Source: Demequina subtropica
Lineage (GTDB): Bacteria > Actinomycetota > Actinomycetes > Actinomycetales > Demequinaceae
Direction of reading: 5' to 3'
DNA length: 64,000 nucleotides
NCBI RefSeq assembly: GCF_000971235.1
Contig: NZ_BBMB01000010.1
Coordinates: 1-64,000, forward strand
Of this stretch, positions 54,807 to 64,000 are shown in pieces. The position numbers and the translations under genes were made by a program. The notes beneath the pieces are model-generated. The model saw only the letters and a list, made by a program, of their open reading frames with translations, did no database searches and was not told the origin of the DNA. Position 1 is the stretch's first letter. Every line of letters begins with the position of its first letter.

Positions 54807-56456
54807 CTACTCGCCGGCCGGCTGGGCCTGCGGGGCCGAGCCCTCGCCCGAGCCCGAGCCGCCCGAGCGGCGGCGACGGCGGTTGCGGTTGCGGCGCGGC
54901 TTGGCCTCGCCCTCGGGGGTCGAGCCCGCGGCGCCCTCGGCGCGCGGCTCGCGGGGCGCGGAGCCCTCGCCCGAGCCCGAGCCGCCCGAGCCGCCGCGGC
55001 GACGGTTGCGGTTGCGGCCGGAGCCGCCCTCGCGCGAGCCCTCGCCGGAGCCCGAGCCCGAGCCGCCGCGGCCGCCCTGGCCGCGACCGCCGGAACGGCC
55101 GCCCTGGCCGCCCGAGCGCCCCGCGCCGGAGCCGCCGGTGTGCTTGCCGGTCTCGCCCAGGTCCTCGAGCGTCTCCGCCTCGAGGCCCTCGCGCGTCCGC
55201 TTCTCGCGGGGCAGGCGGCCCTTGGTGCCCTCGGGGATGTCGAGGTCCGTGAAGAGGTGCGCCGAGCTCGAGTAGGTCTCCTGGGGCTCGGGGTAGCCGA
55301 GGTCCAGGGCCTTGTCGATGAGCGACCAGCGGGGGACGTCGTCCCAGTCGACGAACGTCACGGCGGTGCCGGTCTTGCCCGCGCGACCGGTGCGGCCGAT
55401 GCGGTGCAGGTAGGTCTTCTCGTCCTCGGGGCACTGGTAGTTGACCACGTGCGTGACGTCGGTGACGTCGATGCCGCGCGCCGCGACGTCGGTCGCGACG
55501 AGGATGTCGATCTTGCCCGAGCGGAAGGCGCGCAGCGCCTGCTCGCGGGCGCCCTGGCCCAGGTCGCCGTGGATGGCGCCGGCGGCGAAGCCGCGCTCGC
55601 GGAGCTCGTCGGAGACCTTCGCGGCGGTGCGCTTGGTGCGCGCGAACACCACGGTGAGGCCGCGGCCGTTGGCCTGCAGCAGGCGGGCGAGCACCTCGAC
55701 CTTGTCGAGCGCGTGGGCCCGGTAGACCACCTGCTTGATGGCCTTGACGGTGGCGCCGTCGTCGTCGGGGTCGGCGGCGCGGATGTGGGTGGGCTGCGTC
55801 ATGTAGCGGCGCGCGAGCGCCACGACGGCGCCCGGCATCGTCGCGGAGAAGAGCATGGTGTGGCGCGACGCGGGGGTCGCGGCGAGCAGCTTCTCGACGT
55901 CGGGCAGGAAGCCCAGGTCGAGCATCTCGTCGGCCTCGTCGAGGACCACGGTCTTGATGAAGCGCAGGTCCAGGTGGCCCTGGTTGAGCAGGTCGATCAT
56001 GCGGCCCGGCGTGCCGACGATGACGTCCGCACCCTTCTGGAGCGCCTCGATCTGCGGCTCGTAGGCGCGGCCGCCGTAGATCTGGACGATGCGCACGGCG
56101 CGCTTGCGCGACGCGGCGTCGAGGTCGTTGGCGACCTGGACGGCGAGCTCGCGGGTCGGGGCGACGATGAGTGCCTGGGGCTTGCCCTTGGCGTCGCCGA
56201 GGAGCTCGTAGGCGTCCTCGCCGGGGGCGGCGGTGCGCTGCAGCGCGGGGATGCCGAAGCCCAGCGTCTTGCCGGTTCCGGTCTTGGCCTGGCCGATGAT
56301 GTCGTGGCCCGAGAGGGCGACGGGGAGGGTCATCGCCTGGATGGGGAAGGGGCTGATGATGCCCTTGTCGGCGAGCGCCTCGACGATGCGAGGGTCGACG
56401 TTGTAGTCGGCGAACGTGGTGTCGTTCGCCTGCACGCTGGCGTGCGTCTCAGTCAT
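54807..56456 (-). CDS. DEAD-box ATP-dependent RNA helicase with repeat-rich tail
   Basis: A 549-residue helicase. It shows ISPFPIQAMTLP, AKTGTGKTLGFGIP, APTRELAVQV, VVLDEADEMLDLGFLPDVE, LFSATMPG, VVFARTKRTAAKV, ATDVAARGIDV and HRIGRTGRAG. Residues after about 430 form a long Gly/Ser/Arg tail in which GSGSGEGS and RNRNRRR recur two to four times. The start (56456) matches the family; the 180 bp before it hold a leader and a TACACT-like box. With the gene at 4238 there are two helicases of this class here. Confidence 0.94.
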   Translation of the reverse strand: MTETHASVQANDTTFADYNVDPRIVEALADKGIISPFPIQAMTLPVALSGHDIIGQAKTGTGKTLGFGIPALQRTAAPGEDAYELLGDAKGKPQALIVAPTRELAVQVANDLDAASRKRAVRIVQIYGGRAYEPQIEALQKGADVIVGTPGRMIDLLNQGHLDLRFIKTVVLDEADEMLDLGFLPDVEKLLAATPASRHTMLFSATMPGAVVALARRYMTQPTHIRAADPDDDGATVKAIKQVVYRAHALDKVEVLARLLQANGRGLTVVFARTKRTAAKVSDELRERGFAAGAIHGDLGQGAREQALRAFRSGKIDILVATDVAARGIDVTDVTHVVNYQCPEDEKTYLHRIGRTGRAGKTGTAVTFVDWDDVPRWSLIDKALDLGYPEPQETYSSSAHLFTDLDIPEGTKGRLPREKRTREGLEAETLEDLGETGKHTGGSGAGRSGGQGGRSGGRGQGGRGGSGSGSGEGSREGGSGRNRNRRRGGSGGSGSGEGSAPREPRAEGAAGSTPEGEAKPRRNRNRRRRRSGGSGSGEGSAPQAQPAGE

Positions 56457-56633
56457 GGTGCTCCGAGGGAGTCTGGGGCGCGAAGGCACCCGTACGGCGG
56501 GCAGCCGATCGCGAATCATCCTCAGAGCGGCTCATCGCTGTCTTCAGCGGTACCGCGTTTCACATGACGACCGGTCAGCCCAGGTCGCATGACAGTGTAC
56601 CGGCGCAGGGTGCCGTAGCGATAGGACCCCAGG

Positions 56634-57278
56634 TCAGGGCGCGTCGGGACCGAGCGGGGAGGGTCGCGGGTCCAGCACGGCGGTCACGATCGCCTCGATC
56701 GCGAACGCGCTGGTCTCCGCGAGCTCGACGTTGCCGCGATCGAGCAGCCACTGCACCTGGAGGCCGTCCATCACCGCGAGCACCGAGGCGGAGGCCCTGT
56801 CGATGGTCGCGGGCGCGTCGATGCCGCGCTCCTCGCACATGACGCGGAAGGCCTGCGCGACCTCGGAGCGCAGCTGCGTGTAGCGCTGCTCGAAGTACTC
56901 GCGGCCGGGGTTGCCGTCCGTGACGGACTCGGCGGAGAGGACGGCGTACGCCTGGACGATGCCGGGGCGCTCCTCGTTGGCGAAGGCCGTGCGCACGAGG
57001 TGGCGGAACAGCTCGGTGCCGTCGGGGATGTGCTGGCCCTCGATGCCCTCGACATCGGCCTCGTCGCGGTAGCGCAGCACCTCGACCAGCAGCCGATCCT
57101 TGGACCCGAAGTGGTGGAGGATCCCGGCGTGGGTCATGTCGACCTGCTCGGCGATCTCCACGAGCGGGCCGTTGTTGTAGCCCTTGGACCCGAAGATCTC
57201 GAGCGCGGCGCGCAGGATCTCACGGCGACGCTCCAGCGTCGCCGGTCGCGGGTTCGAGGCTCGTCTCGCGGTGGTCAT
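56634..57278 (-). CDS. TetR-family repressor
   Basis: A 214-residue regulator. The DNA-binding domain (residues 18-65) reads RREILRAALEIFGSKGYNNG, then VEIAEQVDMTHAGILHHFGS. The C-terminal helical part would bind a ligand. It is divergent from a GH3 glucosidase and ABC transporter genes, with a palindromic site near the middle of the gap, so it probably represses those genes and itself. Control of a sugar operon by TetR instead of LacI or ROK is less usual. Confidence 0.9.
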   Translation of the reverse strand: MTTARRASNPRPATLERRREILRAALEIFGSKGYNNGPLVEIAEQVDMTHAGILHHFGSKDRLLVEVLRYRDEADVEGIEGQHIPDGTELFRHLVRTAFANEERPGIVQAYAVLSAESVTDGNPGREYFEQRYTQLRSEVAQAFRVMCEERGIDAPATIDRASASVLAVMDGLQVQWLLDRGNVELAETSAFAIEAIVTAVLDPRPSPLGPDAP

Positions 57279-57445
57279 GGTCTCCCTCGGCTCCGGTCCG
57301 GGCGGGGCGTGCCCGGGCGACCTGCATCGGTCGCCGGGGGCCGTCCGTCCAGCCAGGTCACGCCCGAGTCTACGCAGGTGCGGCGCCGCGCCTGGCAGAC
57401 GCTCCGATGGTCACGGTTGTGCAACACGCGCAGGCCCGGGTTGAT

Positions 57446-57471
57446 TTAGTTACTGACAGCACAGTAAGTTA
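57446..57471. promoter_or_regulatory. Candidate TetR operator
   Basis: TTAGTTACTG (57446-57455) and CAGTAAGTTA (57462-57471) flank a 6-bp centre: six inner base pairs are perfect and 8 of 10 overall. It is AT-rich compared with its surroundings, and lies 50 bp before the glucosidase start and 170 bp before the repressor start. Confidence 0.6.
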
Positions 57472-57521
57472 CCCGACATCGACCGGGGCGACCCGGACTG
57501 CTCGACGAAGAGGAGAACCTG

Positions 57522-60026
57522 GTGACACTGCCGTCGCTGGACGCACGCGAGGCCTGCGCCACGCTCGAGGGCTGCCGCGCGATCGCGCGCACCCTGCCCC
57601 TCGAGCGGAAGGTGCTGCTGCTGACCGGGGCGACGATGTGGCGCCTCCACGCGCTGCCCGAGCTGGGCCTGCGCGGCGTCGCCTTCTCGGACGGACCGGT
57701 GGGCGTGCGCGGCCTGGGCGAGGTCGAGGGCGAGACGTCGGTGCTGTTCCCCACGCCCAGCGCCATCGCCGCGACCTGGGACGTCGCGCTCGCCTTCGAG
57801 GTGGGACAGGCCTTCGCCCGCGAGGCGCGCGACCACGGGGTCGACGTGGTGCTCGCGCCCCAGGTCAACATCCAGCGCACGCCCGTGGGCGGGCGGCACT
57901 TCGAGTGCTTCTCCGAGGACCCTTACCTCACCTCCGCCATCGGCACCACCGTGGTCCGCGGCATCCAGGACCAGGGCGTCGCGGCCTGCATGAAGCACTA
58001 CGTGGCGAACGACTCGGAGACCGAGCGGACCTCGTACGTCGCGGACCTGGGCATGCAGGCGCTGCGCGAGGTGTACCTCGCCCCGTTCGAGGACGCCGTC
58101 GAGGCCGGGGTGTGGTCGCTCATGGCCGCGTACAACGGCACGGACGACGGCACCGAGACCTCACCCATGACGGCGCATCGCCACCTCCTCGTCGACCTCC
58201 TCAAGGACGAGCTCGGCTTCGACGGTGTGGTGGTCTCCGACTGGGAGGCCACGGGCGACGGCGAGGCTGCCGCCAACGGCGGGCTCGACCTGGTCATGCC
58301 CGGCCCGGGCGGACCCTGGGGCGAGCGGCTGCTCGCCGCGGTCCGCGAGGGCCGCGTGCCCGAGCGCGAGATCGACGACAAGGTCGCACGCGTCCTGCTG
58401 CTCGCCGGCCGGGTCGGCGCGCTCGGCGAGGGCCCCGCCCCGATCACCCACGCGGAGGACCTGCGCGCACTCGTGCGGCGCGCCGCGGCCTCCTCCATGG
58501 TGGTGCTGCGCCGGGCGGACGACGCGCCGTGGGACCGGCCCGCGCCGGCCACCGTCGCGCTCATCGGGCCGAACGCCCTCCGGCCGCACGTGCTCGGCGG
58601 CGGCTCGTCGACCGTGCACCCCCCGCATGTGGTGACCCCCGCCGAGGGCCTCGCCGCGCGCTGGCCCCACGCCAGCATCGTGCTCGAGCGCGGCGGCGAT
58701 CCGCGTGCCTTCGCCCCGCGCCTCCAGCTCGAGGACGTCCGCCTCGAGCACCGCGACGATGCGGGCCGGGCCCTGGGCGCTCGGACCGTCACCGGCTGGG
58801 ACGGCTGGCTCCGCGACCTTCCCGCGGATGCCGCCGAGGTCGAGCTGACCGCCGCGGTCCGGCTGACCGACCCCGGGACCCACCGGCTGTCGGTGGGGAC
58901 CGTGGGTGCCCACCGCATCGTGATCGACGGCATCGAGGCCTCGGCGAGCGACGCCCCGGTGGGGGTCGACTGCGTGCTCGACTCGTCGGTGAACAACCCC
59001 GCCGGCGTCGAGGTCGAGGTGCACATCACCGAGCCGCGCGACGTGGTGGTGTCCGCGACGCTCGGCGTGATCGACGCCGGAGGCTACGGGAGGTTCGTGC
59101 GCGCCGAGCCGCGTCACGCGCTGCCCGGACCGAGCGTGGACGATGAGATCGAGGCCGCGGTCGCGGCGGCGCGCGCGGCCGAGCTCGCGGTGGTGATCGT
59201 GGGCACCAACGAGGAGTCCGAGTCCGAGGGCTGGGACCGCACCACGCTCGCGCTGCCGGGCCGACAGGACGAGCTCGTCGAGCGCGTGCTCGACGTCGCC
59301 CCCGACGCCGTGATCCTGGTCAACGCGGGCGCGCCGGTGCTGCTCCCGTGGCTCGAGCGCGCGCGCACCGTCCTCTGGGCCTGGTTCCCCGGGCAGGAGG
59401 CGGGTCACGCGATCGCCGACGTGCTGGCGGGGGAGGCCGAGCCTGCCGGACGGCTGCCGTGGACCCTCCCTGCGAGCGAGGCAGACGTCCCCGTGCCGCA
59501 CGCGATCCCGGTGGCGGGCATCGTCCACTACGACGAGGGGGTCCACGTGGGCTACCGCGGGTGGGAGCGCTCGGGCGCGGCGCCCGCCGCGCCGTTCGGG
59601 CACGGTCTCGGATGGTCGTCGTGGCGCTACGAGGCGATCGGGGCGCCGCGCCTCACGGCCGCGGGCGACCTCGAGGTCGAGGTGGACGTCACCAACGTGG
59701 GGACCCGCGGGTCCCGCGAGGTGGTGCAGGTGTACGTCGAGGCTCCGGACGGCGCGCACGAGCGCCCGGCGCGCTGGCTCGGCGGGTTCGTGGCCGTGCA
59801 CGCACGGCCCGGCGAGACCGTGCGGGCGCGCATCACCGTCGCGCGACGCCGTCTCGAGGTGTGGGACACGGAGGCGGCGGCGTGGGTGCTGCCCGCGGGC
59901 GAGTACCGCCTCCGTGCAGGACGGTCCGTTCGCGATCTTCGGCTGGACACCGCGGTCCGGCTCGAGGCGCCCGAGCCGAGGAGGAGGGACGACGAGGACG
60001 CGGCTGCCCGCATCGTGCGGGATTGA
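57522..60026 (+). CDS. GH3 beta-glucosidase with PA14 and Fn3-like domains
   Basis: An 834-residue cytoplasmic glycoside hydrolase. The GH3 barrel shows GVAFSDGPVGVRG, APQVNIQRTPVGGRHFEC, MKHYVANDSE and the nucleophile Asp in VVVSDWEATGDG. The second GH3 domain is split by a PA14-like beta-sandwich (about residues 395-520), resumes at VVIVGTNEESESEGWDR and ends with an Fn3-like domain (VDVTNVGTRGSREVVQVYV). This plan matches beta-glucosidases of the KmBglI type. There is no signal peptide, so it cleaves imported oligosaccharides. GTG start with GAGGAG upstream. Confidence 0.9.
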   Translation: MTLPSLDAREACATLEGCRAIARTLPLERKVLLLTGATMWRLHALPELGLRGVAFSDGPVGVRGLGEVEGETSVLFPTPSAIAATWDVALAFEVGQAFAREARDHGVDVVLAPQVNIQRTPVGGRHFECFSEDPYLTSAIGTTVVRGIQDQGVAACMKHYVANDSETERTSYVADLGMQALREVYLAPFEDAVEAGVWSLMAAYNGTDDGTETSPMTAHRHLLVDLLKDELGFDGVVVSDWEATGDGEAAANGGLDLVMPGPGGPWGERLLAAVREGRVPEREIDDKVARVLLLAGRVGALGEGPAPITHAEDLRALVRRAAASSMVVLRRADDAPWDRPAPATVALIGPNALRPHVLGGGSSTVHPPHVVTPAEGLAARWPHASIVLERGGDPRAFAPRLQLEDVRLEHRDDAGRALGARTVTGWDGWLRDLPADAAEVELTAAVRLTDPGTHRLSVGTVGAHRIVIDGIEASASDAPVGVDCVLDSSVNNPAGVEVEVHITEPRDVVVSATLGVIDAGGYGRFVRAEPRHALPGPSVDDEIEAAVAAARAAELAVVIVGTNEESESEGWDRTTLALPGRQDELVERVLDVAPDAVILVNAGAPVLLPWLERARTVLWAWFPGQEAGHAIADVLAGEAEPAGRLPWTLPASEADVPVPHAIPVAGIVHYDEGVHVGYRGWERSGAAPAAPFGHGLGWSSWRYEAIGAPRLTAAGDLEVEVDVTNVGTRGSREVVQVYVEAPDGAHERPARWLGGFVAVHARPGETVRARITVARRRLEVWDTEAAAWVLPAGEYRLRAGRSVRDLRLDTAVRLEAPEPRRRDDEDAAARIVRD

Positions 60027-60075
60027 CAACGAGGTCGATGGCGGCTGGGAGGCCGCCGCAACGAAGGAGAACAAC

Positions 60076-61767
60076 ATGAGGATGAGGAAGTCCTCCCTCG
60101 TGGCCATGTCCGTGGCCACCACCCTCGCGCTCGCCGCCTGTGCGGGCGGGGGCACCAGCGACGACCCCTCGGAGACGGGCGACGGTGGCGGCTCGACGCC
60201 GCAGGCCGGCGCGCCGCTCACCATCGCGAAGCCCGACGGCGCCATCGCGACCGAGTCGAACAACCCGTGGGTCGGCGACTCGTCGGGTCTCAAGCTCGGC
60301 TACATCAACGCGATCCTCGAGCCGCTCGCGTTCGTCAACACCATCGACCCGACCGCCGAGGTCAAGCCGTGGCTCGCGTCCGACGTCACGTGGTCGGAGG
60401 ACGGCACCTCGGTGACCGTGACGGCCCGCGACGGGGTGACCTGGAACGACGGCGAGCCGTTCACCGCCGACGACATCGCGTACTCGTACCAGATGTTCCT
60501 CGACCACCCCGAGCTCGACACCGCGGCGCTCGGGCTCAACGGCGTCACGCAGGACGGCGACACCGTCACGCTGACGTTCGACACCCCGATGTTCGTCAAG
60601 CAGGACAAGGTGCTGCACAAGTACATCGTCCCCAAGCATGTCTGGGAGACGGTGGACGATCCCGCCACGGCCGACAACCTCGACCCCGTGGGCACGGGCC
60701 CGTACGTGCTGAGCACCTTCTCGACGCAGTCGGTGGAGCTCACCGCGCGGGACGACTACTGGGGCGGCGACCTGGCGGTGCCGACGCTGTACTACGTCTC
60801 CTACAACGACAACACGGCGCTCACCACCGCGCTCGCAACCGGCGACGCGGACTGGGCCCAGGCGTTCATCCCCAACGTCCAGAGCGCGTACCTCGACAAG
60901 GACGCGGACCACAACATCTACTGGGCGCCCCCGGGCCTGGCGATCGACACGATGTACATGAACCTTCAGGAGAAGCCGTTCGACGACGTCGCGTTCCGCA
61001 CGGCCGTGAACATGGTGGTCGACCGCTCCAAGCACGCGGAGATCGCGCGCGAGGGCGGCGTCCCCGAGCTCACGTCGGTGACGGGCCTTCCCACGCCCGT
61101 CGGCGACTCCTACATCTCGTCCGCCTACGCGGGCCAGACCTACACGGTCGACGTCGACGGCGCCCGCGCGGTGCTCGAGGACGCCGGCTACACGTGGTCC
61201 GGCGATCAGCTGGTGGACCCCGACGGCGAGAACGTCGCGTTCGAGCTGCAGGTCCCCCAGGGCTGGAACGACTACGTCACCGGCATCTCGCTCATCGCGG
61301 ACTCCGTCGCGGCGCTCGGCGTCACGGCCACCGTCCAGACCCCGGACGTCGACACGTGGTGGAACGACAAGTCGGTCGGCGACTTCCAGGCGATCCTGCA
61401 CTGGACCGACGGCGGCGCGACGCCGTACGACATGTACAAGTCGATGATGAGCCAGGAGTGGCTGGTGCCCATGGGTGAGGCCGCGAACAACAACTTCGGC
61501 CGCTTCGACAGCGCCGAGGTCACGCAGGCGCTCGACGACTTCGCCAAGGCGGCGGACGATGCGACGCGCCAGGCCGCGATGGACACCATCGAGCGGATCT
61601 TCGTCGACGAGGTGGTGACCATCCCGGTCGGCACGCGTCCGTCGATCGGCGAGTGGAACACCCGCAACTACGTGGGCTGGCCGTCGGATGAGGACCCGTA
61701 CGCGGACCCGAACCCGACGATCGCCTCCGCGGTGCTGATCCTCACGAGCCTCGAGCCCGCGAGCTGA
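60076..61767 (+). CDS. Oligosaccharide/peptide ABC binding lipoprotein (family 5)
   Basis: A 563-residue protein. The lipoprotein signal ends ALAACAGG with lipid-modified Cys, followed by a Gly/Asp linker. The mature part is SBP family 5: GVTWNDGEPFTADDIAYSYQ, DNLDPVGTGPYVLSTF and FRTAVNMVVDRSKHAEIA. The family includes peptide and cello-oligosaccharide binders; the neighbouring beta-glucosidase favours beta-glucosides here (inference). AAGGAGA precedes the ATG by 5 bases. A strong hairpin follows before the ATPase genes. Confidence 0.92.
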   Translation: MRMRKSSLVAMSVATTLALAACAGGGTSDDPSETGDGGGSTPQAGAPLTIAKPDGAIATESNNPWVGDSSGLKLGYINAILEPLAFVNTIDPTAEVKPWLASDVTWSEDGTSVTVTARDGVTWNDGEPFTADDIAYSYQMFLDHPELDTAALGLNGVTQDGDTVTLTFDTPMFVKQDKVLHKYIVPKHVWETVDDPATADNLDPVGTGPYVLSTFSTQSVELTARDDYWGGDLAVPTLYYVSYNDNTALTTALATGDADWAQAFIPNVQSAYLDKDADHNIYWAPPGLAIDTMYMNLQEKPFDDVAFRTAVNMVVDRSKHAEIAREGGVPELTSVTGLPTPVGDSYISSAYAGQTYTVDVDGARAVLEDAGYTWSGDQLVDPDGENVAFELQVPQGWNDYVTGISLIADSVAALGVTATVQTPDVDTWWNDKSVGDFQAILHWTDGGATPYDMYKSMMSQEWLVPMGEAANNNFGRFDSAEVTQALDDFAKAADDATRQAAMDTIERIFVDEVVTIPVGTRPSIGEWNTRNYVGWPSDEDPYADPNPTIASAVLILTSLEPAS

Positions 61768-61774
61768 CGCACCC

Positions 61775-61814
61775 CTCCGGCGGGGGCGGGCATCCCCGCC
61801 CGTCCCCGCCGGAG
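61775..61814 (+). terminator. Intra-operon hairpin after the binding-protein gene
   Basis: CTCCGGCGGGG (61775-61785) pairs with CCCCGCCGGAG (61804-61814), with GCGGG/CCCGC inside. Like the hairpin at 29711 it separates a binding-protein gene from the rest of its transporter operon. Confidence 0.7.
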
Positions 61815-61848
61815 CCGCATCACCGTCCATCGATCCAGGAAGCATCCC

Positions 61849-63509
<1,661 letters not shown>

Positions 63510-63510
63510 C

Positions 63511-64000
63511 GTGCGATTCCTGCTGCGCCGCCTCGCGTTCTACGCCTTCACCGCCTGGGCCGCGATCACCATCAACTTCTTCCTGCCGCGCATGATGAAG
63601 GGCGACCCCATCACCGCGTACCTGCAGAAGCACCAGAGCGAGTTCAACCCCGAGGCGATCGACTCGCTGCGGACCCTGTTCGGGCTCGACTCGGACGCCT
63701 CGCTCCTCCAGCAGTACCTCGACTACTGGAGGCTCCTGTTCAGCGGCGACCTCGGGAGATCCTTCTCCAAGGGCCTCGCGCCGGTGACGGAGGTGATCGC
63801 CTCCGCGCTCCCGTGGACGCTCGGGCTCGTGGGCGTCGCGACCATCCTCAGCTTCGTGATCGGCACCGGCGTGGGCGCCTTCATCGGCTGGCGCCGCGGA
63901 TCGCGCGCCGACTACGTGGTCCCGTTCGCCACGTTCTTCTCGACGGTGCCGTACTTCTGGATGGGGCTCATCGTCATCGCGGTCTTCTCGACCGGCCTGG
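63511..64000 (+). CDS. Opp/Dpp-type ABC permease (DppB-like), cut by window end
   Basis: The first 163 residues of a permease. It begins MRFLLRRLAFYAFTAWAAIT with the first helix, then FFLPRMMKGDP, a soluble loop with FGLDSDASLLQQYLDYW, GDLGRSF, and helices from WTLGLVGVATILSFVIG onward. This is the standard DppB N-terminal layout. GTG start just after the ATPase stop, with GAGGAG upstream. A second permease is expected outside the window. Confidence 0.9.
   Translation, partial: MRFLLRRLAFYAFTAWAAITINFFLPRMMKGDPITAYLQKHQSEFNPEAIDSLRTLFGLDSDASLLQQYLDYWRLLFSGDLGRSFSKGLAPVTEVIASALPWTLGLVGVATILSFVIGTGVGAFIGWRRGSRADYVVPFATFFSTVPYFWMGLIVIAVFSTGL

Noticed and set aside
54830..55130. Possible tandem-repeat locus in the helicase tail
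   Set aside because: The repeated GC-rich words encode GSGSGEGS and RNRNRRR in frame. They are part of the protein tail, irregular in spacing, and need no separate feature.

Overview
The window comes from a high-GC Gram-positive bacterium, an actinobacterium and probably of the order Micrococcales (Cellulomonadaceae or Demequinaceae type). This is inference from gene content. Third codon positions are almost all G or C, GTG starts are common, and several genes look leaderless with a TANNNT box a few bases before the start. The order sucC-sucD-perM-purN-purH-DUF3017 and the group mrp / DUF1003 / MgtE_N-CBS are typical of actinobacteria. No rRNA, tRNA, CRISPR array, transposase or prophage gene was seen.

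Layout. 1-7 kb: a PspC-domain membrane protein divergent from a NarL-type two-component system, a DEAD-box helicase with a long leader, and two unrecognised proteins. 7-12.3 kb: PcrA/UvrD helicase, an exported protein, lactate dehydrogenase, CysM. 12.3-16.8 kb: an MMPL exporter divergent from a second two-component system. 17-27 kb: central metabolism and purine synthesis (sucCD, perM, purN, purH, icd, mdh) plus an aquaporin-family channel. 27-35.6 kb: an amino-sugar operon (ROK repressor, CUT1 sugar transporter without its own ATPase, GH3 exo-hexosaminidase, ROK kinase, NagB, short NagA). This predicts import of GlcNAc oligomers and conversion to fructose 6-phosphate. 35.6-41.3 kb: purU, two membrane or acetyltransferase genes, a ZTP riboswitch driving glyA-folD, and xth. 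41.3-47.8 kb: galactokinase, Mrp, DUF1003, MgtE_N-CBS, a MocR regulator. 47.8-50.6 kb: a luciferase-like monooxygenase and an accessory-looking DUF3800-VanZ pair. 50.6-56.5 kb: aminopeptidase P, a stalk-like surface protein, a PHP phosphoesterase, an S4 protein and a second DEAD-box helicase. 56.6-64 kb: a TetR repressor divergent from a GH3 beta-glucosidase and an Opp-type oligosaccharide ABC transporter, cut by the window end.

Beyond the genes, three things stand out. (1) The 10-mer GGACGATGCG occurs at least 26 times on the two strands, against well under one expected. It forces rare codons, and its CGATGC core recurs in three terminator stems. This looks like a genome-wide signal such as an uptake, Chi-like, methylation or nucleoid site. 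(2) A family of 97-99 bp palindromic repeats sits directly after genes at three loci. (3) Three other long inverted-repeat elements lie between genes at 3.9, 26.9 and 48.9 kb.
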